A DNA stretch of 64,000 nucleotides from Marinisporobacter balticus. Its GTDB lineage: Bacteria > Bacillota > Clostridia > Peptostreptococcales > Thermotaleaceae. The translations under genes were made by a program, and so were the position numbers. Every line of letters begins with the position of its first letter. The first letter of the stretch is position 1. The notes under the pieces are model-generated. The model saw only the letters and a program-made list of their open reading frames with translations, was not told the origin of the DNA and ran no database searches. The DNA is taken from contig NZ_SLWV01000011.1 of assembly GCF_004345705.1 (NCBI RefSeq), forward strand, positions 44,045-108,044, written 5' to 3'. This document shows, in pieces, positions 8,277 through 18,853 of this stretch.

Positions 8277-8759
8277 ATGAAGGTTGCAATCATTATGGGA
8301 AGTGATTCAGATTATGAGGTTGTTAAAAAGACAGAGGAAATTCTAAAGGATTTTGGAGTAGAAGTACAGGTTCGTGTCATGTCAGCGCATAGGACACCAG
8401 ACCGTGCGATGGAATTTGCAAAAAATGCTGAAACAAATGGTTATGAGGTAATTATAGGGGCTGCTGGTAAGGCTGCACATCTTCCAGGGGTTTTGGCAGC
8501 GCTTACACTACTACCTGTTATAGGAATACCTATAAAATCTTCAACAATGGATGGACTTGATTCACTGCTTTCTATTGTTCAAATGCCAAAGGGCATACCT
8601 GTAGCCACAGTAGCAATAAATGGTGCAGAAAATGCAGGGCTCCTTGCTATTCAAATATTATCTACCAAGTATGTTGATTTAAGGGAAAAACTAAAAGCAT
8701 TTAGGGAAAAACAAGAAAAAGAAGTCATTGAAAAAGACGAGATGTTTTTAAACAGATAA
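8277..8759 (+). CDS. purE: N5-carboxyaminoimidazole ribonucleotide mutase (class I PurE)
   Basis: Converts N5-CAIR to CAIR in de novo purine synthesis. The N-terminal MGSDSDYEV and SAHRTPDR motifs bind phosphate and substrate, and the [11 protein letters not shown] loop marks the class I (bacterial, PurK-dependent) form; class II enzymes carry GRSN here. 160 residues is the usual size. AAGAGGAGG precedes the ATG. It is the first gene of purECFMNHD, the common clostridial order. purK, which normally makes the substrate, is not in the operon or the window. Confidence 0.96.
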   Translation: MKVAIIMGSDSDYEVVKKTEEILKDFGVEVQVRVMSAHRTPDRAMEFAKNAETNGYEVIIGAAGKAAHLPGVLAALTLLPVIGIPIKSSTMDGLDSLLSIVQMPKGIPVATVAINGAENAGLLAIQILSTKYVDLREKLKAFREKQEKEVIEKDEMFLNR

Positions 8760-8782
8760 AATCAAACAGGGAGGAAATGAAA

Positions 8783-9487
8783 ATGGAAAAATTAGAGATG
8801 CTTTATGAAGGAAAGGCAAAGAAAGTATATAAAACAGAGGATGAGAAAAGATATATTGTAGCATATAAGGATGATGCAACAGCGTTTAATGGATTGAAGA
8901 AAGGCTCTATTGCAGATAAAGGAATTGTAAATAATAAAATGTCTAACTTATTATTTGCAATGTTAGAAGAAAAAGGTGTGCCTACTCATTTTGAGAAAGA
9001 ATTAAATGACCGTGATACCCTTGTAAAAGCTGTAAAAATACTACCACTAGAAGTAATTGTAAGAAATGTGGCAGCAGGTTCATTGTCGAAGCGTTTAGGA
9101 ATAGAAGAAGGCGTTCAAATGAAATCAACTGTATTAGAATTTTCATATAAAAATGATGAATTAGGCGATCCTATGATTAATGATTATCATATAGAGGCTA
9201 TGTCACTCGCGACAAAGGAACAGGTTGAGAAGGTAAAAGAATATGCTTTTAAAGTAAATGAAGTATTAAAAGGATTTTTCATGGAAAGAGGATTAAAGCT
9301 TATTGACTTTAAATTAGAATTTGGGATCTTTGAAGACAAAGTGATTTTAGCAGATGAAATTTCACCAGATACTTGTAGACTTTGGGATGCACAGACGAAT
9401 AAGAAAATGGACAAAGACAGATTTAGAAGAGATTTAGGAGACGTTGAAAAGACGTATCAGGAAGTTTTAGAAAGAATTAATAAATAG
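8783..9487 (+). CDS. purC: SAICAR synthase
   Basis: Condenses CAIR with aspartate using ATP to give SAICAR. The N-terminus [13 protein letters not shown] [15 protein letters not shown] is the nucleotide-binding P-loop equivalent. IPLEV-like [20 protein letters not shown] and [12 protein letters not shown] are the two SAICAR synthase signatures. The start is set at ATG 8783, eight bases after GGGAGG; ATG 8777 is only 2 bases from it. About 234 residues, normal for the monofunctional bacterial enzyme. It lies 23 bases after purE. Confidence 0.96.
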   Translation: MEKLEMLYEGKAKKVYKTEDEKRYIVAYKDDATAFNGLKKGSIADKGIVNNKMSNLLFAMLEEKGVPTHFEKELNDRDTLVKAVKILPLEVIVRNVAAGSLSKRLGIEEGVQMKSTVLEFSYKNDELGDPMINDYHIEAMSLATKEQVEKVKEYAFKVNEVLKGFFMERGLKLIDFKLEFGIFEDKVILADEISPDTCRLWDAQTNKKMDKDRFRRDLGDVEKTYQEVLERINK

Positions 9488-9511
9488 AAACACACCTTTA
9501 GGAGGTAGCTT

Positions 9512-10927
9512 ATGTATAACAGATTTGATTTAGATAAATTGAAAGAGGAATGCGGGGTCATAGGAATTTATGCGCCCAATGCAAAAAATACATCTCAATT
9601 GGCCTATTTTGGATTGCATGCACTCCAACATAGGGGACAAGAAAGTGCTGGGATTGCTATAAATAAAGGCGGACAAGTACATTATTATAAGGAAATGGGA
9701 TTGGTACAAGAAGTTTTTTCAGATGAAATTATTGAAAGATTGCAAGGCGATATTGCAATAGGTCATGTAAGATATTCTACTACAGGAGAAAGCTATGTAA
9801 CAAATGCGCAACCCTTAGTGGTACACCATAAGGGGGGAGCGCTTGCGCTTGCGCATAATGGGAATCTTGTGAATGCAAATACGATTCGAGAAGAACTAGA
9901 AGATGAAGGGGTTATTTTTCAGACATCTATTGATAGTGAAGTTATCGCGACTATGATTGCTAGGCAACACAAAGAAGGCATCGAAAATGCAATAAAAAAT
10001 ACGATGAAGCAAATTAGAGGTTCGTATGCGCTTGTTATTACTTGTGGAGAAAAGCTTATTGGTGTTAGAGATCCGAATGGACTTAGACCCCTATGTATAG
10101 GAAAGATGGATGGGGGATATGTATTGTCTTCTGAAAGCTGTGCTTTTAATGTAATTGGTGCAGAATTTATAAGAGATGTAGAACCTGGTGAAATGGTTAT
10201 TATTGAAAATCATGAGATCAAAAGCATTCAATATAGCGTGGGTGAAAAGAAAGCACTTTGTTCCTTTGAATTTGTTTATTTTGCAAGACCGGATAGTGTA
10301 TTAGATGGACAAAGTGTATATGTAAGTAGAAGAAATGCAGGAAAAATATTGGCAAAAGAACATCCTATAGAGGCAGATTTGGTTATCGCTGTACCAGATT
10401 CGGGTACTGTTGCAGCCATTGGATATGCACAGCAGTCAAATATTCCATTTGGAGAAGGTCTTATAAAGAATAGATATGTAGGAAGAACCTTCATACAACC
10501 AGATCAAAAAATGCGTGAGAGAAGCGTAAGGTTAAAGTTAAATGTCTTAAAGGAGAATGTAGCAGGAAAAAGAATTGTAATGGTGGATGATTCGATTGTA
10601 AGAGGAACAACAAGTAGACAAATTGTGGATCTATTAAAAGGAGCAGGAGCTACAGAGGTGCACGTAAGAGTATGTTCACCCCCTGTAAGATATTCTTGCT
10701 ATTTTGGTATTGATACACCAACGAGAAAAAATCTTGTAGGCGCAGTCAATTCAGTAGAAGAAATTAGAGAAATGATTGGTGCAGATTCTTTAGGCTATTT
10801 AAGTATAGAGGGACTCATTGCGTCAACCAGTATGGAAGAGTGTAGCCTATGTAGTGCTTGTTTTAGTGGCGATTACCCGATGGAAGTGCCAAAACAAGGA
10901 AGTAAATATCTATTTGAGAAAAGATAG
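9512..10927 (+). CDS. purF: Amidophosphoribosyltransferase
   Basis: First committed step of purine synthesis: PRPP + glutamine to phosphoribosylamine. The N-terminal Ntn glutaminase has its nucleophile Cys in EECGVIGIY, preceded by a short propeptide of 13 residues that must be removed. The C-terminal phosphoribosyltransferase domain has the PRPP motif [13 protein letters not shown]. Cysteines at CSFEF and in CSLCSAC near the C-terminus match the 4Fe-4S ligands of the Bacillus-type enzyme, which is oxygen sensitive. 471 residues. AGGAGG precedes the ATG. Confidence 0.96.
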   Translation: MYNRFDLDKLKEECGVIGIYAPNAKNTSQLAYFGLHALQHRGQESAGIAINKGGQVHYYKEMGLVQEVFSDEIIERLQGDIAIGHVRYSTTGESYVTNAQPLVVHHKGGALALAHNGNLVNANTIREELEDEGVIFQTSIDSEVIATMIARQHKEGIENAIKNTMKQIRGSYALVITCGEKLIGVRDPNGLRPLCIGKMDGGYVLSSESCAFNVIGAEFIRDVEPGEMVIIENHEIKSIQYSVGEKKALCSFEFVYFARPDSVLDGQSVYVSRRNAGKILAKEHPIEADLVIAVPDSGTVAAIGYAQQSNIPFGEGLIKNRYVGRTFIQPDQKMRERSVRLKLNVLKENVAGKRIVMVDDSIVRGTTSRQIVDLLKGAGATEVHVRVCSPPVRYSCYFGIDTPTRKNLVGAVNSVEEIREMIGADSLGYLSIEGLIASTSMEECSLCSACFSGDYPMEVPKQGSKYLFEKR

Positions 10928-10941
10928 GGGAGGACTTGACA

Positions 10942-11970
10942 ATGCTAACTTATAAAGATGCGGGTGTAGATGTTTCAGAAGGTGCAAGAGCAGTCTCTCT
11001 TATGAAGAAACATGTACAAAAGACTTTTACGAAAAATGTATTATGTGGTTTAGGGGGATTCGGCGGATTATTTGAATTAGATTTAGAAGGATATAAAAAA
11101 CCTGTATTGGTATCTGGAACAGACGGCGTAGGTACAAAATTAAAGATTGCATTTCTAATGGACAAACATGATACAGTAGGGCAAGATTGTGTGGCAATGT
11201 GTGTAAATGATATTTTATGTCAAGGTGCAAAACCATTGTTTTTCTTAGATTATGTGGCAACAGGAAAATTAGAGTCTGAAAAGATCGCGGATATTGTAAA
11301 AGGCATAGCAGATGGATGTGTAAAAGCGAGATGCTCTCTTGTTGGAGGAGAAACAGCAGAAATGCCAGGTTTTTATAGTGATGGAGAATATGATATGGCA
11401 GGTTTTGCAGTAGGAATGGTAGATAAAGAAAAAATGATTGATGGATCCAATATAAAAGATGGGGATGTATTGATAGGACTGCCTTCAAGTGGTATTCATA
11501 GCAATGGATATTCATTGGTGAGAAAATTATTCTTCGATAAATTAGACTATAAGATCGATCAGTATATAGATGAATTAGGTTGCACTTTAGGAGAAGAAAT
11601 CATTAAGCCTACTCGGATTTATGTGGATGTTTGTAGTAAAGTGATAGAACAATATGAAGTAAAAGGCATGGTGCACATGACTGGTGGGGGATTTTATGAA
11701 AATATCCCAAGAATTTTACCAGAAGGATTAGGGGTAGAAATTAATTTAGAAAGCTGGAAAGTGCTACCTATCTTTAAACTGATGCAAAAACTAGGAAACA
11801 TTAAAACGGAAGAAATGTTTGCTACTTTCAATATGGGGATCGGCATGATTCTAGTTGTATCAAAAGAGGAATCAGAAAAAATAATGAAATATTTGGAAAG
11901 TTTAGATGAAGAGGCATATATAATCGGAAAGGTCGCTAAAAACCATGGGGTAAGCTTATGCCAAAAATAA
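10942..11970 (+). CDS. purM: Phosphoribosylformylglycinamidine cyclo-ligase (AIR synthetase)
   Basis: Closes the imidazole ring of AIR with ATP. Seen motifs are [31 protein letters not shown] (metal and nucleotide contacts), [11 protein letters not shown] and [12 protein letters not shown], all typical of PurM. ATG 10942 is chosen because GGGGAGG ends 8 bases upstream; an in-frame TTG at 10936 is too close. Its 3' end overlaps purN by 13 bases, so the two are translationally coupled. Confidence 0.96.
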   Translation: MLTYKDAGVDVSEGARAVSLMKKHVQKTFTKNVLCGLGGFGGLFELDLEGYKKPVLVSGTDGVGTKLKIAFLMDKHDTVGQDCVAMCVNDILCQGAKPLFFLDYVATGKLESEKIADIVKGIADGCVKARCSLVGGETAEMPGFYSDGEYDMAGFAVGMVDKEKMIDGSNIKDGDVLIGLPSSGIHSNGYSLVRKLFFDKLDYKIDQYIDELGCTLGEEIIKPTRIYVDVCSKVIEQYEVKGMVHMTGGGFYENIPRILPEGLGVEINLESWKVLPIFKLMQKLGNIKTEEMFATFNMGIGMILVVSKEESEKIMKYLESLDEEAYIIGKVAKNHGVSLCQK

Positions 11971-12590
11971 GCATTGCCGTTTTTGTATCCGGTGGTGGAA
12001 CAAACCTTCAGACAATTATTGATCATATTGAAAAAGATAATATAGATGGGGAAATAAAAATTATATTATCTAGTAAAGAAAATGCTTATGCATTAGAACG
12101 AGGAAAGAAACACGGAATAGAAGGATGCTATATAGGAAAGAAAAATTACCCTGATTTGAAAGAAAGAAGTAGAAAAATTACAGAAATTTTAAAAGAAAAA
12201 AAGATAGATTTGATCGTTTTAGCAGGTTTTATGAGTATTTTAGATAAAGAAATTGTACAGATGTATAAAAATAGAATTATAAATGTACATCCTTCCCTTA
12301 TACCAAGTTTTTGTGGGAAAGGATATTATGGAGAAAAAGTGCATGAAGCTGTACTAAGTTATGGGGTAAAAGTAACAGGAGCTACGGTACACTTTGTAGA
12401 TGAGGGAACGGATACAGGACCTGTTATTTTACAAAAGGCAGTACAAGTGAAAGCGGATGATACAGTAGCGTCTCTTTCTAAAAGAGTTTTAGCGGTAGAA
12501 CATGAGATTTTGCCATTAGCAGTAGAACTATTTTGTGAAGGAAAATTGGAAGTAATAGGTAGACGCGTTACGTTGGAAAATGAAATATAA
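11958..12590 (+). CDS. purN: Phosphoribosylglycinamide formyltransferase (folate dependent)
   Basis: Transfers a formyl group from 10-formyl-THF to GAR. The fold begins with [12 protein letters not shown]. The catalytic region shows [10 protein letters not shown] (Asn-x-His), then [17 protein letters not shown], whose Asp completes the Asn/His/Asp triad. 210 residues. Its ATG lies inside the end of purM. At its 3' end it is closely followed by purH (25 bases). Confidence 0.95.
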   Translation: MPKISIAVFVSGGGTNLQTIIDHIEKDNIDGEIKIILSSKENAYALERGKKHGIEGCYIGKKNYPDLKERSRKITEILKEKKIDLIVLAGFMSILDKEIVQMYKNRIINVHPSLIPSFCGKGYYGEKVHEAVLSYGVKVTGATVHFVDEGTDTGPVILQKAVQVKADDTVASLSKRVLAVEHEILPLAVELFCEGKLEVIGRRVTLENEI

Positions 12591-12615
12591 TGAATTATTG
12601 GAAGGGGTGTTGATT

Positions 12616-14154
12616 GTGATTAAACGTGCGTTGATTAGCGTTTCAGATAAAAGTGGTATTGTTGATTTTGCGAAAAAATTACAAGGGATGGGCGTAGAAA
12701 TTATTTCAACTGGTGGAACGGCAAAGGTACTGATTGAAGAAGGAATAAAAGTAACCGCTATATCAGATATAACAGGTTTTCCAGAATGCTTAGATGGAAG
12801 AGTAAAAACTTTGCATCCTATGGTACATGGAGGGATACTCGCAATGAGAGATAATCCTGAGCATATAAAACAGTTAGAAGAACTAAATATCACACCGATT
12901 GATTTGATAGTGATCAACCTTTATCCTTTTAAAGAAACCATTGCAAAAGAAGATGTAAGTTTAGAAGAAGCGATTGAAAATATTGATATTGGTGGACCAA
13001 CTATGCTAAGAAGTGCTGCAAAGAATCATAGGGATGTTGTTGTTATTTGCAACCCAGATCACTATACATCGGTATTAGAAGAATTAGAAAATAAGGGTGA
13101 GGTATCAAATGATACAAAATATAGATTAGCTCTAAAGGTATTTGAACATACGGCGCATTATGATGCATTAATAGCAGCGTATTTGAGAAAACAAATAGAT
13201 GCACCATTACCAGATGTACTTACAATGACTTTTGAAAAGGTACAAGATTTAAGATATGGGGAAAATCCACATCAAAAGGCAATATTTTATAAAGAAGTAG
13301 GGGTAAATGAAGGTTCTTTGGTAGAAGCGGTACAGCTTCATGGAAAGGAACTTTCCTTTAACAATATCAATGATACAAATGGCGCGCTAGAATTATTAAA
13401 AGAATATGAACAACCTACTGTTGTAGGCGTAAAGCATACAAATGCATGTGGTGTAGGCAGTGGATATGATATTTATGATGCTTATTTAAAAGCATATAAG
13501 AGTGATCCAACATCTATTTATGGTGGAATTATTGTTGCAAATCGTACCATGGATAAAAGAACAGCTGAGGAGATTAATAAGATTTTTATAGAGATTGTTG
13601 TTGCACCTGATTTTGATCAAGATGCATTAGAAGTATTAAAATCTAAAAAGAATATAAGAATATTAAAACTTTCGAATATATCTAAGAAGCAAGGAAAAGA
13701 TGCAGTAGATATGAAGAAAGTAAATGGTGGTTTATTAATTCAAGGGATTGATAATGAATTGATTGAAGAGGAATTAAAGGTGGTTACACGAAGAATTCCT
13801 ACAAAGAAAGAAATGGAAGATTTACTTTTTTCTTGGAAGGTTGTAAAGCATATTAAATCAAATGGGATTGTTTTAGGAAAAGATGGACAGACGATTGGCG
13901 TTGGACCAGGACAAGTAAATCGAATTTGGGCTGTGGAAAATGCAATCAAGCAAGCAAAAACTTCAGTAAAGGGCAGTGTGATGGCGTCAGATGCCTATTT
14001 TCCATTCTCAGATTCTATAGAAGCAGCTGCAAAAGCAGGGATTACAGCTGTTATTCAACCCGGTGGTTCTATAAGAGATGAAGAATCTATAGAGATGGCA
14101 AACAAATACGGCATTGCAATGGTGTTTACAGGAATGAGACATTTTAAGCATTAA
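12616..14154 (+). CDS. purH: Bifunctional AICAR transformylase / IMP cyclohydrolase
   Basis: Last two steps to IMP. The N-terminal MGS-like cyclohydrolase domain (about 1-195) starts [17 protein letters not shown] and contains [25 protein letters not shown]. The transformylase domain follows, with [10 protein letters not shown] and [11 protein letters not shown]. The C-terminal MRHFKH is the normal end. GTG 12616 is preferred over ATG 12580 because GGAAGGGG ends about 9 bases upstream and the homologous N-terminus begins with this Val/Ile-Lys-Arg. About 512 residues. Confidence 0.95.
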   Translation: MIKRALISVSDKSGIVDFAKKLQGMGVEIISTGGTAKVLIEEGIKVTAISDITGFPECLDGRVKTLHPMVHGGILAMRDNPEHIKQLEELNITPIDLIVINLYPFKETIAKEDVSLEEAIENIDIGGPTMLRSAAKNHRDVVVICNPDHYTSVLEELENKGEVSNDTKYRLALKVFEHTAHYDALIAAYLRKQIDAPLPDVLTMTFEKVQDLRYGENPHQKAIFYKEVGVNEGSLVEAVQLHGKELSFNNINDTNGALELLKEYEQPTVVGVKHTNACGVGSGYDIYDAYLKAYKSDPTSIYGGIIVANRTMDKRTAEEINKIFIEIVVAPDFDQDALEVLKSKKNIRILKLSNISKKQGKDAVDMKKVNGGLLIQGIDNELIEEELKVVTRRIPTKKEMEDLLFSWKVVKHIKSNGIVLGKDGQTIGVGPGQVNRIWAVENAIKQAKTSVKGSVMASDAYFPFSDSIEAAAKAGITAVIQPGGSIRDEESIEMANKYGIAMVFTGMRHFKH

Positions 14155-14215
14155 ACAATAAAGATCTTTCAATGCTTATTAGATAGTTAAAGTTGATGAA
14201 AGGAGAGTGTCTCAT

Positions 14216-15481
14216 ATGAAAATATTAGTAGTAGGCAATGGTGGGCGAGAGCATACGATTGTATGGAAGCTAAGTAAAAGTCCAAAAGTTCGTAAGATTT
14301 ATTGTGCTCCTGGAAATGCAGGTATTGGTAAAATGGCACAGAATATAGATATAAAGGTAGAAGATATTGAAGGATTATGTGATTTTGCAAAGGAAAATAA
14401 AATAGATTTAACGGTTGTAGGGCCTGAAGTGCCACTGGTGATGGGTGTTGTTGATCGGTTTGAAGAAGAAGGGTTAAAAGTTTTTGGACCCAATAAAAAA
14501 TGTGCACAGTTAGAAGGAAGTAAGGCTTTTACAAAGGAATTTTTAGTGAAACATAATATTCCTACAGGCAAATATAAAGAATTTACAAGTTTAGAAGAAG
14601 CAAAAGAAGCCGTTGGCATTTATGGATACCCTATGGTGATTAAGGCAGATGGACTAGCTGCTGGAAAAGGGGTTGTGATTGCAGAAAATGAAGATGAAGC
14701 TTTAGAAACTTTAGACTACATGATGCTTTCTAAAAAATTCGGTGAAGCTGGAGAAAAAATCATTATAGAAGAGTACTTGACAGGCATCGAAACTTCTATA
14801 TTGTGTTTTGTAGATGGAGAGAGTATTGTACCTATGGTGAGTGCACAGGATTATAAAAAAATATTTGATGGAGATAAAGGGCCGAATACAGGTGGTATGG
14901 GAACCTATTCTCCGAGCTACATTTACGATGATTGTCTTAAAGAAGAAGTGAAACAAAATATACTCCTTCCTATTATTGATGGATTTAAAAAAGATGGACT
15001 AGATTTCAAAGGAATTCTTTTTATAGGACTTATGATTGAAGAAAATATTCCAAAGGTTTTAGAATTTAATGTAAGGTTTGGTGATCCTGAAACACAAACG
15101 ATACTAACAAGACTTGAAACAGATTTAGTAGAGATTATGGAAAGCATTTTAGATGGAAGATTAAAGACACAAAAAATTATTTGGAGTGATAAAAAGACTG
15201 TTTGTGTTGTTATGGCTTCTGGTGGATATCCAGATACTTATGAAAAAGGAAAAGAAATTCATGGTCTTGCGGATATAGATGAGGATGCGTTTGTGTTTCA
15301 CGCAGGAACAAAAGTGGTAGATGGAAAAACTTTGACCAATGGAGGCAGAGTATTAGGGGTTACTGCTTGGGGAGATACCATAGATGAAGCGAGAAAAAAA
15401 GCGTATACAAATGCTAGAAAAATTTCTTTTGATAAGAGTTATTATAGAAAGGATATTGGTACGCTGATAGATCATCAATAA
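14216..15481 (+). CDS. purD: Phosphoribosylamine-glycine ligase (GAR synthetase)
   Basis: Second step of purine synthesis: phosphoribosylamine + glycine + ATP to GAR. ATP-grasp fold with N-terminal KILVVGNGGREHT, the ADGLAAGKGV lysine motif, DGDKGPNTGGMGTYSP, and RFGDPETQ (metal ligands). ATG 14216 follows AAAGGAGA by 9 bases; an in-frame GTG at 14207 touches it. Last gene of the operon, closed by a strong terminator 40 bases on. 421 residues. Confidence 0.96.
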   Translation: MKILVVGNGGREHTIVWKLSKSPKVRKIYCAPGNAGIGKMAQNIDIKVEDIEGLCDFAKENKIDLTVVGPEVPLVMGVVDRFEEEGLKVFGPNKKCAQLEGSKAFTKEFLVKHNIPTGKYKEFTSLEEAKEAVGIYGYPMVIKADGLAAGKGVVIAENEDEALETLDYMMLSKKFGEAGEKIIIEEYLTGIETSILCFVDGESIVPMVSAQDYKKIFDGDKGPNTGGMGTYSPSYIYDDCLKEEVKQNILLPIIDGFKKDGLDFKGILFIGLMIEENIPKVLEFNVRFGDPETQTILTRLETDLVEIMESILDGRLKTQKIIWSDKKTVCVVMASGGYPDTYEKGKEIHGLADIDEDAFVFHAGTKVVDGKTLTNGGRVLGVTAWGDTIDEARKKAYTNARKISFDKSYYRKDIGTLIDHQ

Positions 15482-15520
15482 AGTTATAAAAACGAAAAAT
15501 AGATAATGAAAATAATATTT

Positions 15521-15560
15521 CCCCTCTGCTTAGTGTATCTAGCAGGGGGGATTGCTTTAT
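15521..15560 (+). terminator. Terminator of the pur operon
   Basis: CCCCTCTGCT (15521) pairs with AGCAGGGGGG (15541) around a 10-base loop, followed by ATTGCTTTAT. It ends the purECFMNHD transcript. Confidence 0.88.
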
Positions 15561-15656
15561 ATATTAAAACGGTAAAGGCAATAAGAAGAAACAAAAAAAC
15601 ATCAATTTCATGAAAAAATATATAAAAATTAAAGGAAAGGAATATGCCCTTTAGGG

Positions 15657-15685
15657 TGATGCATATTTTATAGATTCATGATGCA
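15657..15685 (+). promoter_or_regulatory. Probable sigma-54 activator site: tandem TGATGCA, copy 1
   Basis: TGATGCA at 15657 and again at 15679, start-to-start 22 bp, in a 40-bp block almost identical to one at 23995-24023. The block lies about 140 bp upstream of a -24/-12 promoter at both places. Spacing of two helical turns and this distance are what an enhancer-binding protein needs. The likely binder is the activator encoded at 20678. Confidence 0.72.
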
Positions 15686-15822
15686 AAAATAAATCATATA
15701 TTTATATTTTAGCGGGAACTTACATGATATATTTTAAAAAATGAAAAAAATAATCCTATAAAAACGTTGAAAAATAGACGTTTTATATTTTTGTTTTAAA
15801 AATATTTTAGAAGAATATAAAT

Positions 15823-15839
15823 TGGCATATATAGTGCAT
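15823..15839 (+). promoter_or_regulatory. Sigma-54 (-24/-12) promoter of preT-preA
   Basis: TTGGCATATATAGTGCATT: GG at 15824-15825 and GC at 15836-15837 with exactly 10 bases between, matching the sigma-54 consensus TGGCA-N-TGCA. It lies about 210 bp upstream of preT. The remainder of 15561-16047 is AT-rich; a terminator-like AAAACGT/ACGTTTT stem (about 15762-15784) sits between the activator site and promoter. No gene is visible there. Confidence 0.82.
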
Positions 15840-16047
15840 TATTAAGATATGAGACAAAACAATATAAGAATCAAAATATAATGAAAGTGGCGTGTTAAAA
15901 AGAATCATAAATAAAAAAATTAAAAAGAAATAGGATGGCATGTAAAAGAAAACATTTTTCAAAGAGAATGGTGCATTTCATCAGTTATATATTTAATCAT
16001 ATTTAGTTTATAAATTTAGAACATAATTACATAGGGGGGAATTTAAA

Positions 16048-17331
16048 ATGGATAAAAAAAATACGTATCTAAATGAAAGAGAAAAGTTATTAACACCATT
16101 GTTGGCTATTGAAGAAGCTTCAAGATGTTTATTATGCCATGATGCACCCTGTTCAAAGGCGTGTCCTAGTGCAACGGACCCAGCAAAGTTTATTCGATCA
16201 CTTCGTTTCAGAAATATTAAGGGTGCTGCAGAAACCATAAGAGAAAATAATGTGCTTGGAGGAATTTGTGCAAGAGTATGTCCAACAAGTAAATACTGTG
16301 AAGATGCCTGTAGTCGTTGCGGTATCGATAAACCCATTGAAATCAGAAAATTACAACGTTATTTAACAGCGTATGAAAAAGCAACAGGGATGACGGTTTT
16401 AGAACCAGTTGAAGCGGTAAAAGAAAAAATAGCAATCATTGGATCGGGTCCAAGTGGTCTTTCTGCAGCTGCAAGTTTGGTAAGGGATGGATATAAAGTA
16501 ACAGTATTTGAGCAAAAGAATAAACTCGGTGGATGGCTTTCTTATGGAATTCCTACTGAAAGATTACCACAATCAGTAATAGATGATGAAATTAGATACA
16601 TTAAAGATTTAGGTGTAGAATTTAAAACAAATTGCAAAATTGGACAAAATATAAATATAGATGATTTAAAACAACAAGGATTTAAAGCGATACTTATTGC
16701 AGTAGGAATGCAAAATAGTAAAATGATAAATATAAAAGGAATGGAACTGAATGGTGTTTTGAAAGGAACCGAGTATTTATCAGAAGCAAAATCAACGGAT
16801 GGAGATATTGATATAGGAGAACATGTAATCGTAATAGGTGGTGGAGATGTTGCTATTGACTGTGCCGTTACAACCAAACTTTTAGGGTGTGAAGATGTTA
16901 AGATTGTTTACAGAAGAACAATTGATAAAATGCCAGCAGATATAGAAGAAATTAAACATCTCCAGTCTTTAAATATTCCAATATACACAGGATTTAAGCC
17001 AGAAGAAATAATAGGAAAAGATGGAAGTGTTAACAGATTTAAAGCTGTGGGAATGTTTGATGATGCATCATTAGAACTTGTAGCAGATCGAATTATATTT
17101 GCTATAGGTCAAGAGGCAGACCCAATCAAAAATATTGCCGATGTGGATGTGAATGATAAACAAATAATCAGCATTTGTGATTATCAAACAAATATTGAAG
17201 GTGTATTTGCGGCTGGAGATATAGTTGAAGGGGATAAGACTGTAGTATATGCGGTTAAACATGGTAAAGATGCTGCCATAGAAATTGCTAATTATTTAAA
17301 TGAAATGGCAAATGTGAAAGGAGATAGATAA
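16048..17331 (+). CDS. preT: NAD-dependent dihydropyrimidine dehydrogenase, subunit PreT
   Basis: Electron-transfer subunit that reduces uracil/thymine together with PreA. The N-terminal region has two cysteine groups for 4Fe-4S clusters ([13 protein letters not shown], then [15 protein letters not shown]), as in glutamate synthase small subunits. Two Rossmann dinucleotide sites follow: [12 protein letters not shown] for FAD at about residue 130 and [12 protein letters not shown] for NAD(P) at about 270. A third glycine motif [12 protein letters not shown] near the end also contacts FAD. 427 residues. GGGGGGA lies 8 bases before the ATG. Followed after 2 bases by preA; start of the first sigma-54 operon. 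Confidence 0.92.
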   Translation: MDKKNTYLNEREKLLTPLLAIEEASRCLLCHDAPCSKACPSATDPAKFIRSLRFRNIKGAAETIRENNVLGGICARVCPTSKYCEDACSRCGIDKPIEIRKLQRYLTAYEKATGMTVLEPVEAVKEKIAIIGSGPSGLSAAASLVRDGYKVTVFEQKNKLGGWLSYGIPTERLPQSVIDDEIRYIKDLGVEFKTNCKIGQNINIDDLKQQGFKAILIAVGMQNSKMINIKGMELNGVLKGTEYLSEAKSTDGDIDIGEHVIVIGGGDVAIDCAVTTKLLGCEDVKIVYRRTIDKMPADIEEIKHLQSLNIPIYTGFKPEEIIGKDGSVNRFKAVGMFDDASLELVADRIIFAIGQEADPIKNIADVDVNDKQIISICDYQTNIEGVFAAGDIVEGDKTVVYAVKHGKDAAIEIANYLNEMANVKGDR

Positions 17332-17333
17332 TA

Positions 17334-18569
17334 ATGAAAACGAAAGATCTTTCAATAAATTTTTGTGGAGTTAAATGTGAAAATCCCTTTTTCTTATCTT
17401 CATCTCCAGTAGGAGCTTGTTATGAAATGTGTGCAAAAGCGTTAGAAACTGGTTGGGGTGGAATTGTATTTAAAACGATTGGGTTTTATATTCCAAATGA
17501 AGTTTCACCACGTTTTGATAATACAACAAAAGAAGCAACATCCTTTATAGGATTTAAAAACATGGAGCAGATTTCAACGCATTCACTTGAAGAAAATCTT
17601 GAAGCATTAAGAAAATTAAAACAGAATTATCCAAATAAAGTTTTAATTGCTTCTATCATGGGTGAAAATGAAGAAGAATGGACGAAACTTGCGCAGCTTG
17701 TTACAGAAGCAGGAGCAGATATAATAGAATGTAATTTCTCTTGTCCTCAAATGACAAGTCATGAGATGGGTTCTGATGTTGGGCAAAACCCTGCGCTTGT
17801 TAAAAAATACTGTGAAGCAGTAAAAAGAGGAACAAAACTTCCTGTACTCGCAAAAATGACACCAAACATTGGAAATATGGCGGATCCAGCAGTAGCTTCT
17901 ATAGAAGGTGGTGCAGATGGTATATCAACAATAAATACGATAAAATCTATTACAGCTGTAGATTTTGATAGATGTACAGCATTACCTGTTATAAATGGTA
18001 AATCATCTGTATCTGGTTATTCTGGAAAAGCGGTAAAACCAATTGCGTTGAGATTTATCCATGAACTTGCAAATTGTTCAAAACTTAAAGGGGTTTCAAT
18101 TAGTGGTATCGGTGGAATTGAAACTTGGGAAGACTGTATTGAATTCATTATGCTTGGGTCAAGTAACTTACAGGTTACAACAGCCATAATGCAGTATGGT
18201 TATAGAATTGTAGAGGATATGATCAGTGGGGTTTCTCATTTCATGGAGGAAAAAGGATTTGATAAACTTGAAGACATGGTAGGAATAGCAGTTAAGAATA
18301 TTATTCCTGCTGAAGATCTTGATAGAGATTATGTGGTATATCCTAAATTTGACGATGAAAAATGTGTAGGATGTGGAAGATGCTACATATCATGTTTTGA
18401 TGGAGGACATCAAGCGATTAAATGGAATGAAGAAGATCGACGTCCTGAACTTATAAAAGAGAACTGTGTAGGATGTCATCTGTGTGGGCACGTTTGTCCT
18501 GTACAATGTATTACTAAAGGAGAAATCGAATTTAAAGAAAACGCAAAAGAGAGAGCGGTAGTTATTTAA
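17334..18569 (+). CDS. preA: NAD-dependent dihydropyrimidine dehydrogenase, subunit PreA
   Basis: Catalytic FMN subunit that converts uracil to 5,6-dihydrouracil (or the reverse). A dihydroorotate-dehydrogenase-like TIM barrel (about 1-320) contains [25 protein letters not shown] (active-site Cys region) and VKPIALR. Two ferredoxin clusters follow at the C-terminus: [15 protein letters not shown] and [15 protein letters not shown]. 411 residues, the E. coli PreA architecture. Tightly linked to preT. Direction in the cell is inferred to be uracil reduction because hydantoinase and ureidopropionase genes lie nearby. Confidence 0.93.
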   Translation: MKTKDLSINFCGVKCENPFFLSSSPVGACYEMCAKALETGWGGIVFKTIGFYIPNEVSPRFDNTTKEATSFIGFKNMEQISTHSLEENLEALRKLKQNYPNKVLIASIMGENEEEWTKLAQLVTEAGADIIECNFSCPQMTSHEMGSDVGQNPALVKKYCEAVKRGTKLPVLAKMTPNIGNMADPAVASIEGGADGISTINTIKSITAVDFDRCTALPVINGKSSVSGYSGKAVKPIALRFIHELANCSKLKGVSISGIGGIETWEDCIEFIMLGSSNLQVTTAIMQYGYRIVEDMISGVSHFMEEKGFDKLEDMVGIAVKNIIPAEDLDRDYVVYPKFDDEKCVGCGRCYISCFDGGHQAIKWNEEDRRPELIKENCVGCHLCGHVCPVQCITKGEIEFKENAKERAVVI

Positions 18570-18575
18570 TAAGAC

Positions 18576-18612
18576 ACAAAAGGCACAAGAATTCATTAAG
18601 TGCCTTTTGTTC
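18576..18612 (+). terminator. Terminator after preA
   Basis: ACAAAAGGCAC (18576-18586) pairs perfectly with GTGCCTTTTGT (18600-18610), then TCT. The T-run is weak, so read-through to the transporter gene is possible. Confidence 0.72.
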
Positions 18613-18665
18613 TATAAGGATACTAGAATTTCACCTTAAATATTCAGAATATTTAGAATTTAAAA

Positions 18666-18742
18666 ATATATTGCTGGGTAACTATATTTGAAACAGTTTA
18701 ATATCAAAATTTGTGATCTTTTGAAAATAGGTATTCAGCAAT
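18666..18742 (+). other. Possible structured leader upstream of the NCS1 transporter
   Basis: ATTGCTGGGTA (18670-18680) can pair with TATTCAGCAAT (18732-18742) over 11 bp with two G-U pairs, enclosing about 50 bases. It lies just before a small coding frame and the transporter. It matches no RNA family I recognise and may be chance in AT-rich DNA. Confidence 0.35.
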
Positions 18743-18769
18743 CGAATTTAAAATGAAGGGAGGTGAGAG

Positions 18770-18853
18770 ATGAAGAATAAATATAGAGTTACATGGATAG
18801 TATCGTATTGTTATTTTGATTTACATTACAAAATTGGAGGTGTAAATGGATGA
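18770..18853 (+). CDS. Small leader ORF, 27 residues
   Basis: Begins ATG at 18770, 4-5 bases after a strong GGGAGGTGAG ribosome site, and encodes a 27-residue peptide starting MKNKYRVTWIVSY and ending KIGGVNG. Its TGA overlaps the ATG of the transporter gene as ATGA, and the ribosome site of the transporter (GGAGGTG at 18836) lies inside it. It may serve for translational coupling or as a leader peptide. The peptide resembles nothing I know; it is rich in aromatic residues. Coding status rests on the ribosome site and overlap only. Confidence 0.5.
   Translation: MKNKYRVTWIVSYCYFDLHYKIGGVNG

Noticed and set aside
15762..15790. Terminator between the activator site and the preT promoter
   Set aside because: The AAAACGT/ACGTTTT stem is followed by T-rich DNA, but no transcript would need ending there after the pur terminator at 15521; it may simply be part of the AT-rich control region.
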